From the NCBI GenBank assembly GCA_010093485.1, contig MU001500.1, positions 1,405,478 to 1,469,477 of the forward strand: a DNA stretch of 64,000 bases, read 5' to 3'. The notes under the pieces were generated by a model. The model saw nothing but the letters and a program-made list of their open reading frames with translations. It ran no database searches and had not been told where the DNA came from. The position numbers were made by a program, and so were the translations under genes. Origin of the DNA: Karstenula rhodostoma CBS 690.94 (Eukaryota > Ascomycota > Dothideomycetes > Pleosporales > Didymosphaeriaceae). Positions 12,603-25,778 of this stretch are shown piece after piece; position 1 is the stretch's first letter; every line of letters starts with the position of its first letter.

Positions 12603-14824
12603 TAGTGTTGCGAAAAATAGTAATTAAGTATTACTAAGTAACTGAGTAATTACTATATAGTATTACTAAGTAATTACTCAGTTACTATTACTCAGTTACT
12701 AATTACTATTACTAATTACTTAAAAAATAAAATAGTAACTGAGTAATTACTCAGTTACTATATTTAGTAAATATTTTTAAATATTTAACTAAATTTAAAG
12801 TTATTATAAGTACAGATTAAACTTTGATTAGTATTATATATACTTTAAAGGCTTTAATATATAGTATTTTTAATATATTATTATTCTTTAAGCTATTTAA
12901 AGACGCTTAAGCGTATAGTAAAAAACTTAAAAATAATATATAAATTAAATACTGTAAATACTAACTAGCTCTTAAAATATTATAATAAGCTATAATAGAT
13001 ACTAATACTGATAATAATTATTATTATTTATAAAATACTTATAGTTATATAAAAATATTTTATTAAAAAAAGCTTTATAATTACTTTAGAGTAGTAGAGA
13101 CTTTAATACTTTTAGTAAAAAGTTTTAAAAGACTATATAATTAAATTTAGTTTATATAGTACCTGATTTTTAAAATGTAGAACTATAGTAGAATATATAA
13201 TTATACTAATAAAAATACTAATAATATTATAATAATTGTTTATATATATATAAATAATTCTATTATAAAAACTTTATAATTCTTTAAGGGCCTTTACGTT
13301 CTAAAGACTTTTAGTAAGAAATCTAAAAACATTATATAATTAAATCTAGTATAGGTAATAGCTATTTTTTAATATCTTAAACTTAGTATTATTAGGTTAT
13401 AGTACTTATATAAAACTATATTATTACTGTTATAAATATATTACTGAAGATATTTTTTTTTTTAATATTCCTTATTATTACTTTTTTAACTTAAGGGCCT
13501 TAATAAAGGGATTAAAACCTCTATAAGTAAGAAAAGGTTATTTTTAATAATAATATTAATAAAATTACTATATAATATTACTGAAATTTAGAATTTTTGA
13601 TAATAAATCTAAGCTTTATTAAGTAGTTATATATTATTAAGACTTTAAGAAAGATCCTATTTTTTATTATTTCTAACTAGCTTTTTATAGAGGTTTTATT
13701 TATTTCTTTTATTTACTTATAACTAGTTTCTTATAGAGTTTACTTTTATTTTATTTACGTATTTCTATCTAGTTTTTTAGTTAGTTTTTTAAATATACTT
13801 ATTACCTAAACTATCTACTAAAGAAAGTAATGTTTTATATTATAGTTTAATAAATATTAATAATAGGTTATTATTATTAGAATATAGTAATATTCTATAA
13901 TTTATATATTAAAATATAAAAAATAGTATATATAAAATAGTATATTTCTTTATATCCTTTTCTTATAGTTAATAAATACGCCCTTTCTGGTTAGCCTGCG
14001 CACAGACGCTGGGCGCGCCTTAGCCGCTTTTTTGGTCCCCCTTTGTTCGTGCATTGGCAAAGCACAACGCGCCTTTTTGTCCCCCCTACTTCATTGAGTC
14101 ACCCTACCTCATAGTGAATCTCTACAATATAGTTAATAAACTTTTTATAGAGGCCCTTTATATACCTTTATATAAAGGTAATTAGAAAGAAAATTATTTT
14201 CCCTATAATATATTACCTTATATAATAGTCTAGTAATTTTAATAGTAATAGTTTCTAAATTTAGATTTATTATATATTTTAGTATAAGCCTAGCGCCTAA
14301 GCTAATTATATTTATTTAATATTTTAGATTATATAGTAAAGATCTAAATAGATTATATCCTTTTTTTTAAAAAAGAAGTTAGAAGAACTAAATAAGTTTC
14401 CTATAATATATAGACTTTTAATATAGTTCAATAGTTCTTATAATTATAAATCTATATTCTAGATATTATTAATATTTTTATATTAGGCTAGTATAGAAAT
14501 AAGACAATTTTTATTATAATTTTAATATTTTAATAGAGAACTAAATAGACTAGAATTCTATAATACTAATACTAACTTATATTAGTATTATAATACTTTA
14601 ATTACCTATAAAATTAAAGTATATATTTACTATTACTAATTTTAGTTAAAAAATAGTAACTGAGTAATTACTATAATAACTGAGTAATTACTCAGTTACT
14701 ATTACTATTACTATTTACTAATTACTCAGTTACTATTTACTATTACTATTTACTTAGGGTAAATTAATTACTTAGTTACTATTTACTCAGTTATATAGTA
14801 ATTACTTAGTTATTCGTAACACTA
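12603..14824. mobile_element. hAT-type DNA transposon (non-autonomous), perfect 8-base TSD
   Basis: The left end reads TAGTGTTGCGAA and the right end, reversed, reads TAGTGTTACGAA. The flanks are identical 8-base copies of TAATATAT (12,595-12,602 and 14,825-14,832), the duplication length of the hAT superfamily. Subterminal regions at both ends are packed with AGTAACTGAGTAATTACT palindromes, as seen in Ac-like hAT ends where transposase binds. No transposase is readable inside. RIP is weaker than in the surroundings, so the element is younger than the gypsy it splits. It carries copy 4 of the ~150-base unit. Confidence 0.85.
13977..14129 (-). mobile_element. ~150-base SINE-like unit, copy 4 (RIP-free reference copy, in hAT)
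   Basis: The 153-base unit starts tacgccctttctgg and ends ctctacaata on the plus strand. It is bounded by an exact 11-base duplication, TAGTTAATAAA (13,966-13,976 and 14,130-14,140). It shows no visible RIP and is the best copy for defining the family. There are no inverted terminal repeats and no coding capacity. The class is unproven, but the variable target duplications favour a retroposon. Confidence 0.8.
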
Positions 14825-17800
14825 TAATATATTATAAATATCTTAGTTTCTATAAACGATTATAGGTTATAGTAGTCTATTAGAACCTTAAAATATTAAC
14901 CCTAGAGATACTAGCGCTAGTATTTAATTACTTTTATAATTATAAGTAGTTCTTTATTATATATATTATAATAATATTATACTATATTTAACTTTTATTA
15001 AAAGAAATTAATAGGCTACTATAAACTCTTTCTATCCTTATCTAAAATAAGTTAGCTATAAATAGTATTAATTACCCTTTCTAAGATATTAGTTTTAAAA
15101 TATATCTATTTTCTATTCTTATAATATATAAGAATAAATATTATAAAAAATATATTCTTAAGCTCTTAGAATACTTTATAATCTTTTAATTTTAATTCTA
15201 GTATTATACTCTCCTTCTTTTTTATTATTAGGCCCTATTTAGTACTATTTAGACCCTTTTTAGTTAAAGTAGTTAGTAGTAGAACTAAGTAGAAGAAATT
15301 AGTAATAAATCTTCTATAATAGTTTATAAAATTAATAAAAATATAAATATTATATATATAAGTTAGTATTAGCTAAGACTAGATTATTTTAAGATAATTA
15401 GAATTAATTATTAAGCCTTTAGTAGTTATAATAAAGTCTAGTTACTTTATAGTACTAGTATACTATTTATACTTCTTTAGATTAATAAATAGCCTTACCT
15501 TATATAATAAGTATTTAAGAACCTCTTTAATATAATACTTATAGTCTTCTTTATTATCTAAAAAGATTAAGATATTATTTAAGTATATAATATAGCTAAT
15601 ATTAACTAGACTTACTAGTATTTAAGTAATAAGTTCCTAGAACTATACTAGCGTATTAGTAAGCCTAAAAGGTATTACTAAATACTTAAAATAGCTATAA
15701 TATATATAGAAAATAGTCTTTTATTTATTTCCTTTTATAATATAGATTTAATAATAGACTTTTTTTAAATTAAGCTTTATAAATATCTTTACTTACTTAA
15801 GCTAATTAAGTAACTTTATAATTAAGGATAGTAATTTATAGTTTTTAATTATAACCTTATTAAGCCCTCTATAATTAATATAGAGATAAAGACTACTATT
15901 TTTCTTTTTTATAAAAAGGATTAGTACCCCTATAGATAATTTAGAATAGTATATTTACCCTTTTATAAAATACTCTTCTATATACTTCTAAAATATTTTA
16001 AGTTCTAGTACTAAAAGGTTATATATAAGGAAATAAAAAGGTTATTTCCCTTTCTTAAAATTTATATATAGATTATACTTATTATAGTTTATAAGTACCT
16101 TATAATCCTTACTTATAGTAATATTAATAAACTTAGAATAATACTATAGTATTATAGCTAAATTAGACCTAGTAGGTTTAAATAGTAATAGTTAGTTAGT
16201 ACCTAATATAATATAGGTATATACTATTATATATAGGTCCTAAAAGGTATAATTAAACTATTCTAGTTCTTTTATACTAATTTTCTTAAAGGGTTACTCT
16301 ACTTTAGTATAGTATTTTTAAAAGAGGATATACCTACTAGTAATATTAACCTTTAAATTATACTTATTAAACTAAAATAACTCTAAGAAGATATTATATC
16401 TAGTAATATTAGCTATTATAAAAGGTATTATCTATAGTTACTTATAGCCTTATAAATTTATAAGAGTTATTTTAAATACTATTATACTATATACCTTTAT
16501 TCTAGAGCTATTTATTACCTTTAATAATAACTCTATTAGAGGTATAATATTAGCCTTAAGCCTTATTACTACCTATAATAATATTAGATTAAGTACTAAT
16601 ACTAAGTCTATAAAAGTATTAAGTAGTTCTTTATTAACTCTAGTATTAATAGTTAATATTCCTTTAGGCTAGTTATATAACTAGTTAAATAGAGAGCTAA
16701 TATTCTTAATCTCTAGAACTTAATTAATATAATTTATAACTATATTAATATAGATAGAAAAAGTAATTATAATTCTATCTACTTTTTACTTTTTCCTAAA
16801 TTATATAACTTATTCTTAGTAAACTTTATATTATTTAAACTAGTAGTAGTAGACTTATTTAAAGAAGAATAATTAGGTTTAATATACTTTTACTTATTAT
16901 AATACTAGTATATTATAGACTAATTAGTATTAATAGCTTTACTTAGTACTATTTTAAACTAATTAGGGCTATTTCCCTATTTCTTATCCTATTTATTCTT
17001 TTTTTAGGGCTTATTATCTCCCCTAAAGTCTACTTTAGACTATAAGCCTTTATCTATTTAATTTAACTAGTAACTATCTTTAGTAGTTATATAATTTAGT
17101 TATTTAGTATAATAGATAATAGAGACCTACTATTTAATATTAATAACTATTATCTTAAATTTAAATTATATAGATTATAGTTTTTATTAAATATAGGGTA
17201 AAAGGTATTATATATATTTAAGTTTCTATTATTTATTATTTATTATTTTAAGTTCTTTCTAGTATTCTTATATATAATCTAAAAGGCTAAAAGGTAATTA
17301 ACTTAGCTATTATTAATACTTTTTAAGCTAATTATATACTAATTAGTATTATTCTTTAGTAGATTCTAAAGCTTATAGTATCTTTACTTATAAGGCCTTT
17401 TAAGTTCTAGTCTATAAAAAATCCTATAACTATTAGAATTAGACCTCTATTCTCTATATAATTTAGTATATATTAGTAATAAACTAGAAGATATAATTAA
17501 CCTTTAAGGTATCTAATATAAAATATTTTATAAATAATTAAAGATATAATTTATAATTATTCTTTTAATAATTATAATTATACCTATTCTTTTAAGAGTA
17601 CTTATATAGTTACTTTTAAATTAGTAGTTATAAAAATAGAATTTTTAATACTATAACTTATAATACTATACCTTTTATAGGCTTAGAAGGGGCTATAAAG
17701 TTCCCTATTTTAATATATTAGAGTTTATTAGTATTCTTCTAGTTCTTAAGCTAGCTCTAGACTTTTTCTAGATTATTAAAGTAACTACTAGCTACTTAGC

Positions 17801-18088
17801 CTATTCTAGGTATCTTTATCCCTAATAGGCTTAAATAGTTATTAAATAGTATTATTTAGTATTAACTAGTAAATAGTATTAGTTATTATACTAATAAATC
17901 TATAATAGAAGGAAAAGAAATAAAAAAAAATCTTTTTTCTTTAAATATACTTTTATTATCTAGCTCTTCTATATAAGTATTAGATAATAGGAGGTTATTA
18001 ACTATTATATCTAAATATATACTATCTAGAGTAATTAAAGCTAGACTACTTATAAATAGAAAAGAGTAATTTAAATATTAAAATTCTA

Positions 18089-18242
18089 GTATAAGTAATA
18101 TAGCTTTAACTTTAGAGGTAAGTAAAGGATATAGTATTAAATAGATAAATTACTACTAAATCCCTCTATTAGTATTTATAGCTATATACCCCTTACTATT
18201 ATATAACTTCTCTAGCCAGGTATAAGGTACCTCTAGTTATAA
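18089..18242 (+). repeat. Fragment of the 1.09 kb LTR-like repeat (first 150 bases)
   Basis: This matches the first ~150 bases of the repeats at 6,795 and 7,888, up to ggtacctctagttataata. It is directly followed by the reversed arm at 18,243. Confidence 0.6.
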
Positions 18243-20130
18243 TAGATAATATCTATAATATTAACTAAATAGTTAATAGGTAATAAAGAGTAGATAAATA
18301 ATAGAAATACCTAATTAAATAGTTAGAATATAATAATAAAAAGAACTTTTAGAAACTAAATATATTAATAAGTAGTAATATAATAAAAAAGTATTAAAAG
18401 AAATTAAAGATTTCTCTAAGAAGATCTATATTAATAATTAAACTATAAACTAAGTAAGGTTAAAAATAACCTCTAAAAAAGAGAGGAGATAAATAAGAAT
18501 AAAGTTCTATTTAGCTCTATTTAGACCTAGTTAGTTTAAATTAACCCTTTTTAATTAGTTCTAGTACTAATAGAGTATATTATTTAGAAAATAAATATAT
18601 ATAATTTATAATAAAACTATTTACTTTTTTATTCTTTTAAAATTCCTATATATCTTCTACTAGGAGTTTAATAGTAGATAATACCTTACTAAGTAAGAGT
18701 ATTTTAGTAGGGGATAAGTTATAAAAAACCTTTAAATATAAAAGTCTTTTACCTATTAAAAATAAGTTATAGGAGAATAAAAAAATATAGAATAACTAAT
18801 TTTATTTATATTACTTACCTCTAGAGGGAGAATAATATAACTAATTTAAACTACTTTATACTAAATAGCTTTTACTAATATTATATATATAGAAGTAGGT
18901 ATTATCTATATAAAAATTATAGTAAAAGACTAAGAAAAACTAGTATAAAAGCTATAAAAAGAAACTAACTAAAAGAACTATTATATATTTATTATACTTT
19001 TACTATACTAAATTTATTTTTAGGCTATTAAGTCTAAATAGGGCCTAATAGTAATAAGTAAAACTAATTAGATCTTTCTATACTAGTTCTTACTAGTAAG
19101 AATTTTTTTAGTCTTAGTAATATTAGTATATACCTAATACTAGTTTAGCTCTATCTAAGTAATATTATATTTAATTTTAAAATAATAATAGGTATAATAA
19201 TATATATCTAACTTTTTAAATAACTTCTTAGTAATCTACTTATAAGTATTAGAGTAATACTTATTCTTTCTAGTAATATAAGTATAGGAATTATATTTAT
19301 AAATTAAAGAATATTTATTTATAATTTCTTTAAGTTTAATTTCTAACTTAGTTTTATAAATATCTTTAGTAGAATATAGTAGAGTAATTAGAGTATAGAT
19401 TAATAAGTTTTAAATAGTCTTAATAATACTAGTTAGAGTCTAGTAAAACTTTTTAAAGTTAGTTAATATATTCTAGTAAATCTCTCTAAAACCCTATACT
19501 AGTTAGTATCTAATAGGTCTAAATTAAGACTTTTTAATTCTAAGAGAATATATTACCTTCTTTAAAAAGTTACTAGTACTAAAAAAGTAGTAGATATTAT
19601 AAATTTTTTCTTTATAATATACTTTATTATTAGAATAATCCTATTTATACTTAGTAATACTAGATTATATATAATAATTAACTAGGATTATAGCTCTATT
19701 ATAAAGTTAAAAGTATTTAGTATAATTACCTTTTTTAATAGTAGCTTAAGTATATTTAACTAAGTTAAATAGTAAATTAGTTAGGGTTACTTTAGCTTTA
19801 GTATAATTCTAGATATTTAATAAGTACCTATACTAGTTATAAAAATTCTAATACTTATTATTATTATAAATAATAGTTAGCTAAGTTTAGGATATATTAT
19901 AAAAGTTAATATTTATACTATTTATAGTTATAATTTATATATCTTTATAATATAAGGGCTTTTTAGTTATAAAAAAAATTAATATTATCTAATTAAACTA
20001 AATATAGGCTTTATATACTTATTTAAGTATATCCTCTTTTACTAAACTAAACTAGAGTCTATTAGGTCTAAAAAAGACTAGCTTATACTAAATAAAACTA
20101 AATAGTATCTATTAGGTTAAAATTACTAAA
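18243..20130 (-). mobile_element. Internal region of the LTR-like element, arm 2
   Basis: This is the reverse complement of 8,970-10,868. On the minus strand the same LTR-like sequence precedes it (20,131-20,211, continuing at 30,526), so it is a second copy of the same element in opposite orientation. Confidence 0.6.
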
Positions 20131-20714
20131 AAAGAAATATACTAAATAGTAATTTTTTTAGTTTTTTATAAAGTAGTACTTATAGGCTATCTAGTATTTA
20201 TCTCCTATCTAATTAATATTAGAGTAGTAAATAGGTAGTGGTTAGATTAGGGTTAAGGTCTTATATAAGTATATCTAACCCTAACCTAACCCTTATCTAG
20301 ATTTTTAATTACTTTTTTAGGTAGTAGTTAGGTAGAGGTTATATAGACTCTAGGTTAGGATAGGGTTTTAAATAATAGGGTTAAGGTAGGTCTTATTAAG
20401 CTAAAATATATTCTAAAGTTATTATAGCTAATTATTATAGCTAAATAAAATTCCTATAGTTTAGAATATAAATATAAATAAAGCTCTATATAAAGAAATA
20501 TAGTAAGGAATAGAGTAAGAAATATTTTAGTTAGCTAGAATTTTAAAAAATATATTTTTAGAAGTTAAAAATATATAGTTTATTATAGATAATTATTATA
20601 GATATAGATACTAAGTCTTATTTAAGTATAGTAAATACTATCTAAATTATATCTACTAGAAACCTTAAAATTAAAGCTTTTATTATAACTAAAACTTAAA
20701 AACTATAACTAGAA

Positions 20715-20774
20715 CCTAGAAACTAGAACTAAAACCTAGAAACTAGAACTAGAATCTAGAAACTAGAACTAAAA
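20715..20774. repeat. 20-base minisatellite, 3 units
   Basis: Three units of about CCTAGAAACTAGAACTAAAA lie close to the left end of the composite hAT. Confidence 0.75.
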
Positions 20775-21076
20775 CTAAAACCCTATTTATATACTAAAAC
20801 CTATATATTAGAACTTATTATAGTACTATTATATAAACTAAGAGTCTTTTACTTAGATAATAATATACTTAGTATAGATTATATTTATATTATAATCTAT
20901 TCTAGTTAGTAAAAATAGGTAAAAAACTAGAAATTAAATTATATATTTTCTAAATATTTAACTAGAAAGGCTTTAGTAGACTCTTATAGAGGTTTAAAAG
21001 TATTTAATTAGAATTAGAAATTTAAATAGCTAAAATTATAATAAGTAATTTTATATATAAGTCTTAAAAAGTATAG

Positions 21077-21256
21077 ATAGGTTAATACTTAGTTAATTAA
21101 GTCTAGTACTATAGGTACCCTTCTTTTTCTCTTATTATAAATAGTATTATCTTTTAGAGCTATTTAATAGAATTATATAGTACCTCTAGATATTTCCTTA
21201 TTACTAGATAGTTATAATAGTAACTTTATATTAAAAAAAAAAAAAAAAAAAAAAAA
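21077..21256 (+). mobile_element. LINE-like 3' end, copy c
   Basis: This short copy starts near gataggttaatacttagtta and ends in 24 A residues (21,233-21,256). It is truncated at its 5' side compared with copies f and g. Confidence 0.65.
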
Positions 21257-21574
21257 GTCTTAAGAATAGTAGCTTTCTAAAAAGGAGTTTAATAGACTTC
21301 TAGTATTATTTAATCTAATAAAGAGTAATAGCTATATATAATTAGCTTAGAGCTATAATAATAAACTATAATAATTTACTACTTAGCTTATAGTAGTTCT
21401 TTTTCTTAGACTTTTTAGGGGGGAGTACTTTATAGATAGTTTTATTTATAAAGTTTAACTTAGGTATCTTATTACTAGTAAAAGCTTAAGTACTAATTTA
21501 CTTAGTTTTTACTATAGTAGAAAGATTAGTATTAGAGTAAAAGTTTATTATTCTTATATAGGTTATATTTATAT

Positions 21575-21641
21575 AGTATTATATAATTACTAAGTTTTAT
21601 ATAATTACTAAGTATTATATAATTACTAAGTNNNNNNNNNN
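21575..21641. repeat. 18-base tandem repeat abutting an assembly gap (10 N)
   Basis: Three units of about agtattatataattacta run into ten Ns at 21,632-21,641. The sequence after the gap starts inside LINE-like copy d. The true gap length is unknown. Confidence 0.85.
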
Positions 21642-21830
21642 AAGGAAATATCTAGAGGTACTATATAGATCTATTAAATAGCTCTAAGGGATAGTACTAT
21701 TTATAATAAGAGAGAAAGAAGAAAGGGCGCCTATAGCGCTAGACTTAATTAACTAAGTATTAACCTATATAAGTGTTATATAACGTCGCGATACGTGACG
21801 CTATACTATATATTTATACTTAAATAATTA
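21642..21830 (-). mobile_element. LINE-like 3' end, copy d (cut by the gap)
   Basis: This matches the 3' region of the poly(A) family in reverse, lacking its tail because of the gap. It keeps several CpG sites (ataacgtcgcgatacgtgac near 21,780), which CpA-directed RIP does not attack. Confidence 0.6.
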
Positions 21831-23218
21831 TATATCTTTATTACTATCCTTTCCTACTCTTATATAATAAAGTATATTAAGTATAAATTATCTAAAATTT
21901 TACTCTCTAATATTCTAATTTCTAATAAATTTATATATAAAAAGTTCTTTATACTAATAGAGATATTTATTCTAGTTTTTTATTATAGCTATTACTAATT
22001 TATATAGGGTTAGGCCTCTAAAGCTAATAAAATTAGCTAAATTCTTATACTTTATAGTTAAGTTAGTTCTAAGAAAAGTTACCCTATAAATTTTAAGTTA
22101 ATATATAAAAATAAATTTAGTATAAGTAGCTATAAAATTTAGTAAAGAGACTATACTACTTTTTATTCTAATAAAAACTAAATTATTAAAAAAGCCTAAA
22201 TTTTAGATTATTAAGTAAGAGTCTAGTTTAAAAAAAAGCTATAAAAGAATTCTAAGTATAATACCTTATTTAAGATAGATAAAGCTATAATATTTAAAAA
22301 TAAATAAAAGAGTAAGGTTAAAAGGTATTTTAATAACTAGAAAAATAGTTAGTATTATTATAGGCTTTTATTATATCTATTTATTTCTTAATAGCTAAAT
22401 AGTTTAAGTTAAAGCTTTCTCTTATTTATAAGAAATAGGCTAATATTTAGAATAAAATTAACTAAAAGGCTTTTAATAATATAACTAAAAAACTAGTAAT
22501 TATAACTTTATTCTTTACTTTAAATAAGCTTTTAAGTTATAGTACTACTTAGGTTTAAAGCGCTAGTAGTATATTAGATAAGATTAAGTATAAAGTCTAC
22601 TAAGAAAAAAAAAAAAAACTTAATACCTACTTTTTTAAAAATACTAAAGAGAAGACTAAGTATTTATAATTTATATAAGATTTTTTACCTAAAGAGATAG
22701 AAATAGTATTTAAAAATAAATTTAAGTAAGTTATTATAAAGTTTTATTATATATATATACTAATTATAATAGATAACTAAACCTTTTAGCCCTACTAGTA
22801 ATAGAAGGTAAAGCTAAGAATACTAATAATATATATACTAAATTTAAGGAGAATAAATATACTAAAAAGAAGGATTAGAACTCTAAAATTAAAATAATAT
22901 ATAGTAAAGGTAAAGATACCTATAATAAAAATATTCTAGATAGTAATAATAATAATAAAGATAATAATAAAAAATTTAATAATAAAAAGAAAAATAGTAA
23001 GAAATCTAAATTTAAGGACTTTAATAATTAAAATATATTTTATATATTCTAATATATAGATAATACTTAGTATTAATTATAGCTAGTTATTATATACTTA
23101 TAATTATATAATACTTTATTCTAAAAAATACTATAATATTCTAATTAATATTCTAATAAATATAGTAATATATATACTACTTTCTAAACCTATTATATTC
23201 TCTAGTTTTTTTTTTTAG

Positions 23219-24605
23219 TTTTTTTTTTTAATATAAAGCTACTATTATAACTACTTAGTAATAAGGAAATATCTAGAAATACTATATAGATCTATTAAAT
23301 AGCTCTAAGGGATAATACTATTTATAATAAAAGAGAAAGAAGAAAGGATACCTATAGTATTAGGCTTAATTAACTAAGTATTAACCTATCTATATATATT
23401 ATATAATATAGTAATACTATAATACTATAATACTATAATACTATATAATACTAGTAGGATAGTATACTCTTTATTTACTAATATCTAATATATAATTATA
23501 AAGAAATTACGAAATATTAAGAATATTATATATTAAGCCTTATTAACTCTCTATTATTAGATTTCTTATATATTAGCGGGCACGCGCTAAGCCCGTTTCG
23601 GCTAGTCTTTCGCTAGTTCCTTTTTAGTTAGCTTTACACTACGCCCTTTTTAGTTAGCCTGCGCACAGACGCTGGGCGCGCCTTAGCCACTTTTTTAGTC
23701 CCCCTTTATTTGTGTATTGGTAAAAGCACAACGCGCCTTTTTATCCCCCCTACTTTATTAAGTTACCCTACCTTATAGTGAATCTTTATAATATATATAT
23801 TATATATTAATAATATTATAATTTAAAAAAGAATATAAAATAGAGGTTATCTACTAGTAGTAAATAACTTATAATATTATATATAAAGGCTAGCTCTTAT
23901 AGAAAAAGACTTATACTAGAATATTCTACTTTATTAAAATAGCTAATAATAAGTAACTAATTATTAGTAATAAATATAACTTTATATATACTATAGATTC
24001 TATATATAGTATAAAGCTAAATAATATAAACTTTTATAAAATTAAATATATCCTTTATTAAGTTAACTTCTATTAATATAATAATTAACTTAGTATATAA
24101 ATACTATAAGTTATAATTATAGACTATATAATTATAGAGTCTATTAGTAAGTTTCTTATATATATATATATATATATAGTATTACTAATATAATATTACT
24201 AATCTAGGGCTATATAAAATTACCTCTATAATAGTTAATTAATAATAGGAACTTTACTAGTAAGTAGTAAAAGTAGATTATAGAGATTCTTAAAGATTAA
24301 AAGGAGCTAGACTTTATAGTAAAGGTAATTATAATTAAGAAGTTAATAAAGGAGCCTATATAATTAATAAATATAGTATAAATAAAATAAGAAGTAGTAA
24401 ATAATATTAATAATAATAATAGGTAGGTAATAATAGGTAGATAGTATTAATAGTAATAATAGGTAGGTAATAGTAATAGGGTAAGCTATAAGTTATAAAC
24501 TATAGATAAAAATTAAGGATATTAATAAGTATAAATACTAGTCTAGATTCTAATCTAGGCCTATAGAACTATATAGTATACTTATAATAGAAAAGAGCTT
24601 TTTAT
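23219..24605 (-). mobile_element. LINE-like element, copy e (with insertion)
   Basis: A broken T run at 23,219-23,229 is followed by the reversed family 3' end. After an insertion at roughly 23,545-23,810 that includes ~150-base unit copy 5, the family sequence continues to about 24,605. There it meets copy f head to head. Confidence 0.6.
23640..23793 (-). mobile_element. ~150-base SINE-like unit, copy 5
   Basis: The unit starts tacgcccttttt and ends aatctttataata and is only partly RIP-mutated. I found no clear target duplication. About 68 bases of unusually GC-rich sequence (23,572-23,639, with gcgggcacgcgctaagcccg) directly precede it and occur nowhere else in the window. Confidence 0.65.
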
Positions 24606-25778
24606 TCTTTTTTAATATTTATTTTATATATTTTTATACTTTTTTTATTATTAGTATAATACTAACTAATAGTTATTTAATACTAACTCTTCTTATCTAT
24701 ACTTACTAATATCCTTAACTTTTACCTATAACTTATAGCTTATAGCTTACCTTATTACTATTACTATTACTATTAATATTACCTATCTATTATTACTATT
24801 AATATTACCTACCTATTATTACTATTAATATTACCTATTTATTATTATTATTAATATTACTTATCTATTATTACTATTAATATTACCTACTACTTTCTTA
24901 TATATTCTATAAAGCTACTACTACCTACTCTATATTTATTAATTATATAAGTTACTTTAACTTAATTATAATTACTTTTACTATAAAGTTTAACTTCTCT
25001 TAATTTTTAAGAACTATTATAATTAGCTCTTACTACTTACTAGTAAAGTCCCTATTTCTAGTTAACTACTATAAAGGTAATTTTAGTAAGCTTTAGATTA
25101 GTAATACTATATATATATATATATATAAGAAACTTACTAATAGACTCTATAATTATATAGTCTATAACTATAACTTATAGTATTTATATACTAAGTTAAT
25201 TATTATACTAATAGAGATTAACTTATTAGATAATATATTAGATTTTATAATATATATAGTTAAATATATCTAAGTTACTAATAGACTTACTACTAGTATA
25301 TACTATATTATATTTATTACTAAGAATTAGTTACTTATTATTATTAGCTATTTTAATAGAATAGGATATAGTATAGGTCTCTTTTTATAAAAGCTAGTTT
25401 TTATATATAGTATTATAAGTTACTTATTACTAGTAGATAACCTCTTTTTTATATTCTTTTTTAAATTATAATATCTTTAATATTTTATAACTTCTTTATA
25501 ATTATATATTAGGTATTAGTAAATAAGGAGTATACTATCTTATTAGTATTATATAATATTATAATATTATAGTATTACTATATTATATAATATATATAGA
25601 TAGGTTAATACTTAGTTAATTAAGCCTAGTACTATAGGTGCCCTTCTTTCTCTCTTATTATAAATAGTACTATCCTTTAGAGCTATTTAATAGAACTATA
25701 TAGTACCTCTAGATATTTCCTTATTACTAAGTAGTTATAATAGTAACTTTATATTAAAAAAAAAAAAAAAAAAAAAAG
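24606..25778 (+). mobile_element. LINE-like element, copy f
   Basis: About 1.2 kb ends in 23 A residues (25,756-25,778). It is the mirror image of copy e, so 23.9-25.3 kb is a large palindrome. No coding motif is readable. Confidence 0.6.

Larger units (their letters stand above)
10869..17960 (-). mobile_element. Ty3/gypsy element, near-complete gag-pol remnant (RIP-inactivated)
   Basis: Read on the minus strand through the stops, the domain order is a CCHC-like zinc knuckle (about 16,860-16,930, with cysteines changed to tyrosine), an aspartic protease-like region (about 16,500-16,640), and reverse transcriptase with LCVDYRGLNKVT and AKIFTKLDL blocks (about 15,600-15,960). Next come the FINYYRRFI connection region (about 15,290-15,350), an RNase H tail (about 14,850-15,200), and integrase with a YYWxKIAK-like start near 12,060, DFIT and HPQTDGQTER-like motifs. 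The integrase C-terminus continues to about 10,870. A hAT (12,603-14,824) splits RNase H from integrase. A 148-base unit (11,305-11,452) splits integrase. The flanking LTRs were not resolved. Confidence 0.8.

Noticed and set aside
1707..14129. Reading the ~150-base units as solo LTRs
   Set aside because: LTR insertions give fixed 4-6 base duplications and TG...CA ends. Here duplications are 9 to about 20 bases and the ends do not fit.
20256..20300. Telomere-like ctaaccctaacctaaccc
   Set aside because: It is short, irregular and internal, and recurs reversed at 31,620-31,760 as part of the hAT end, so it is subterminal transposon sequence.
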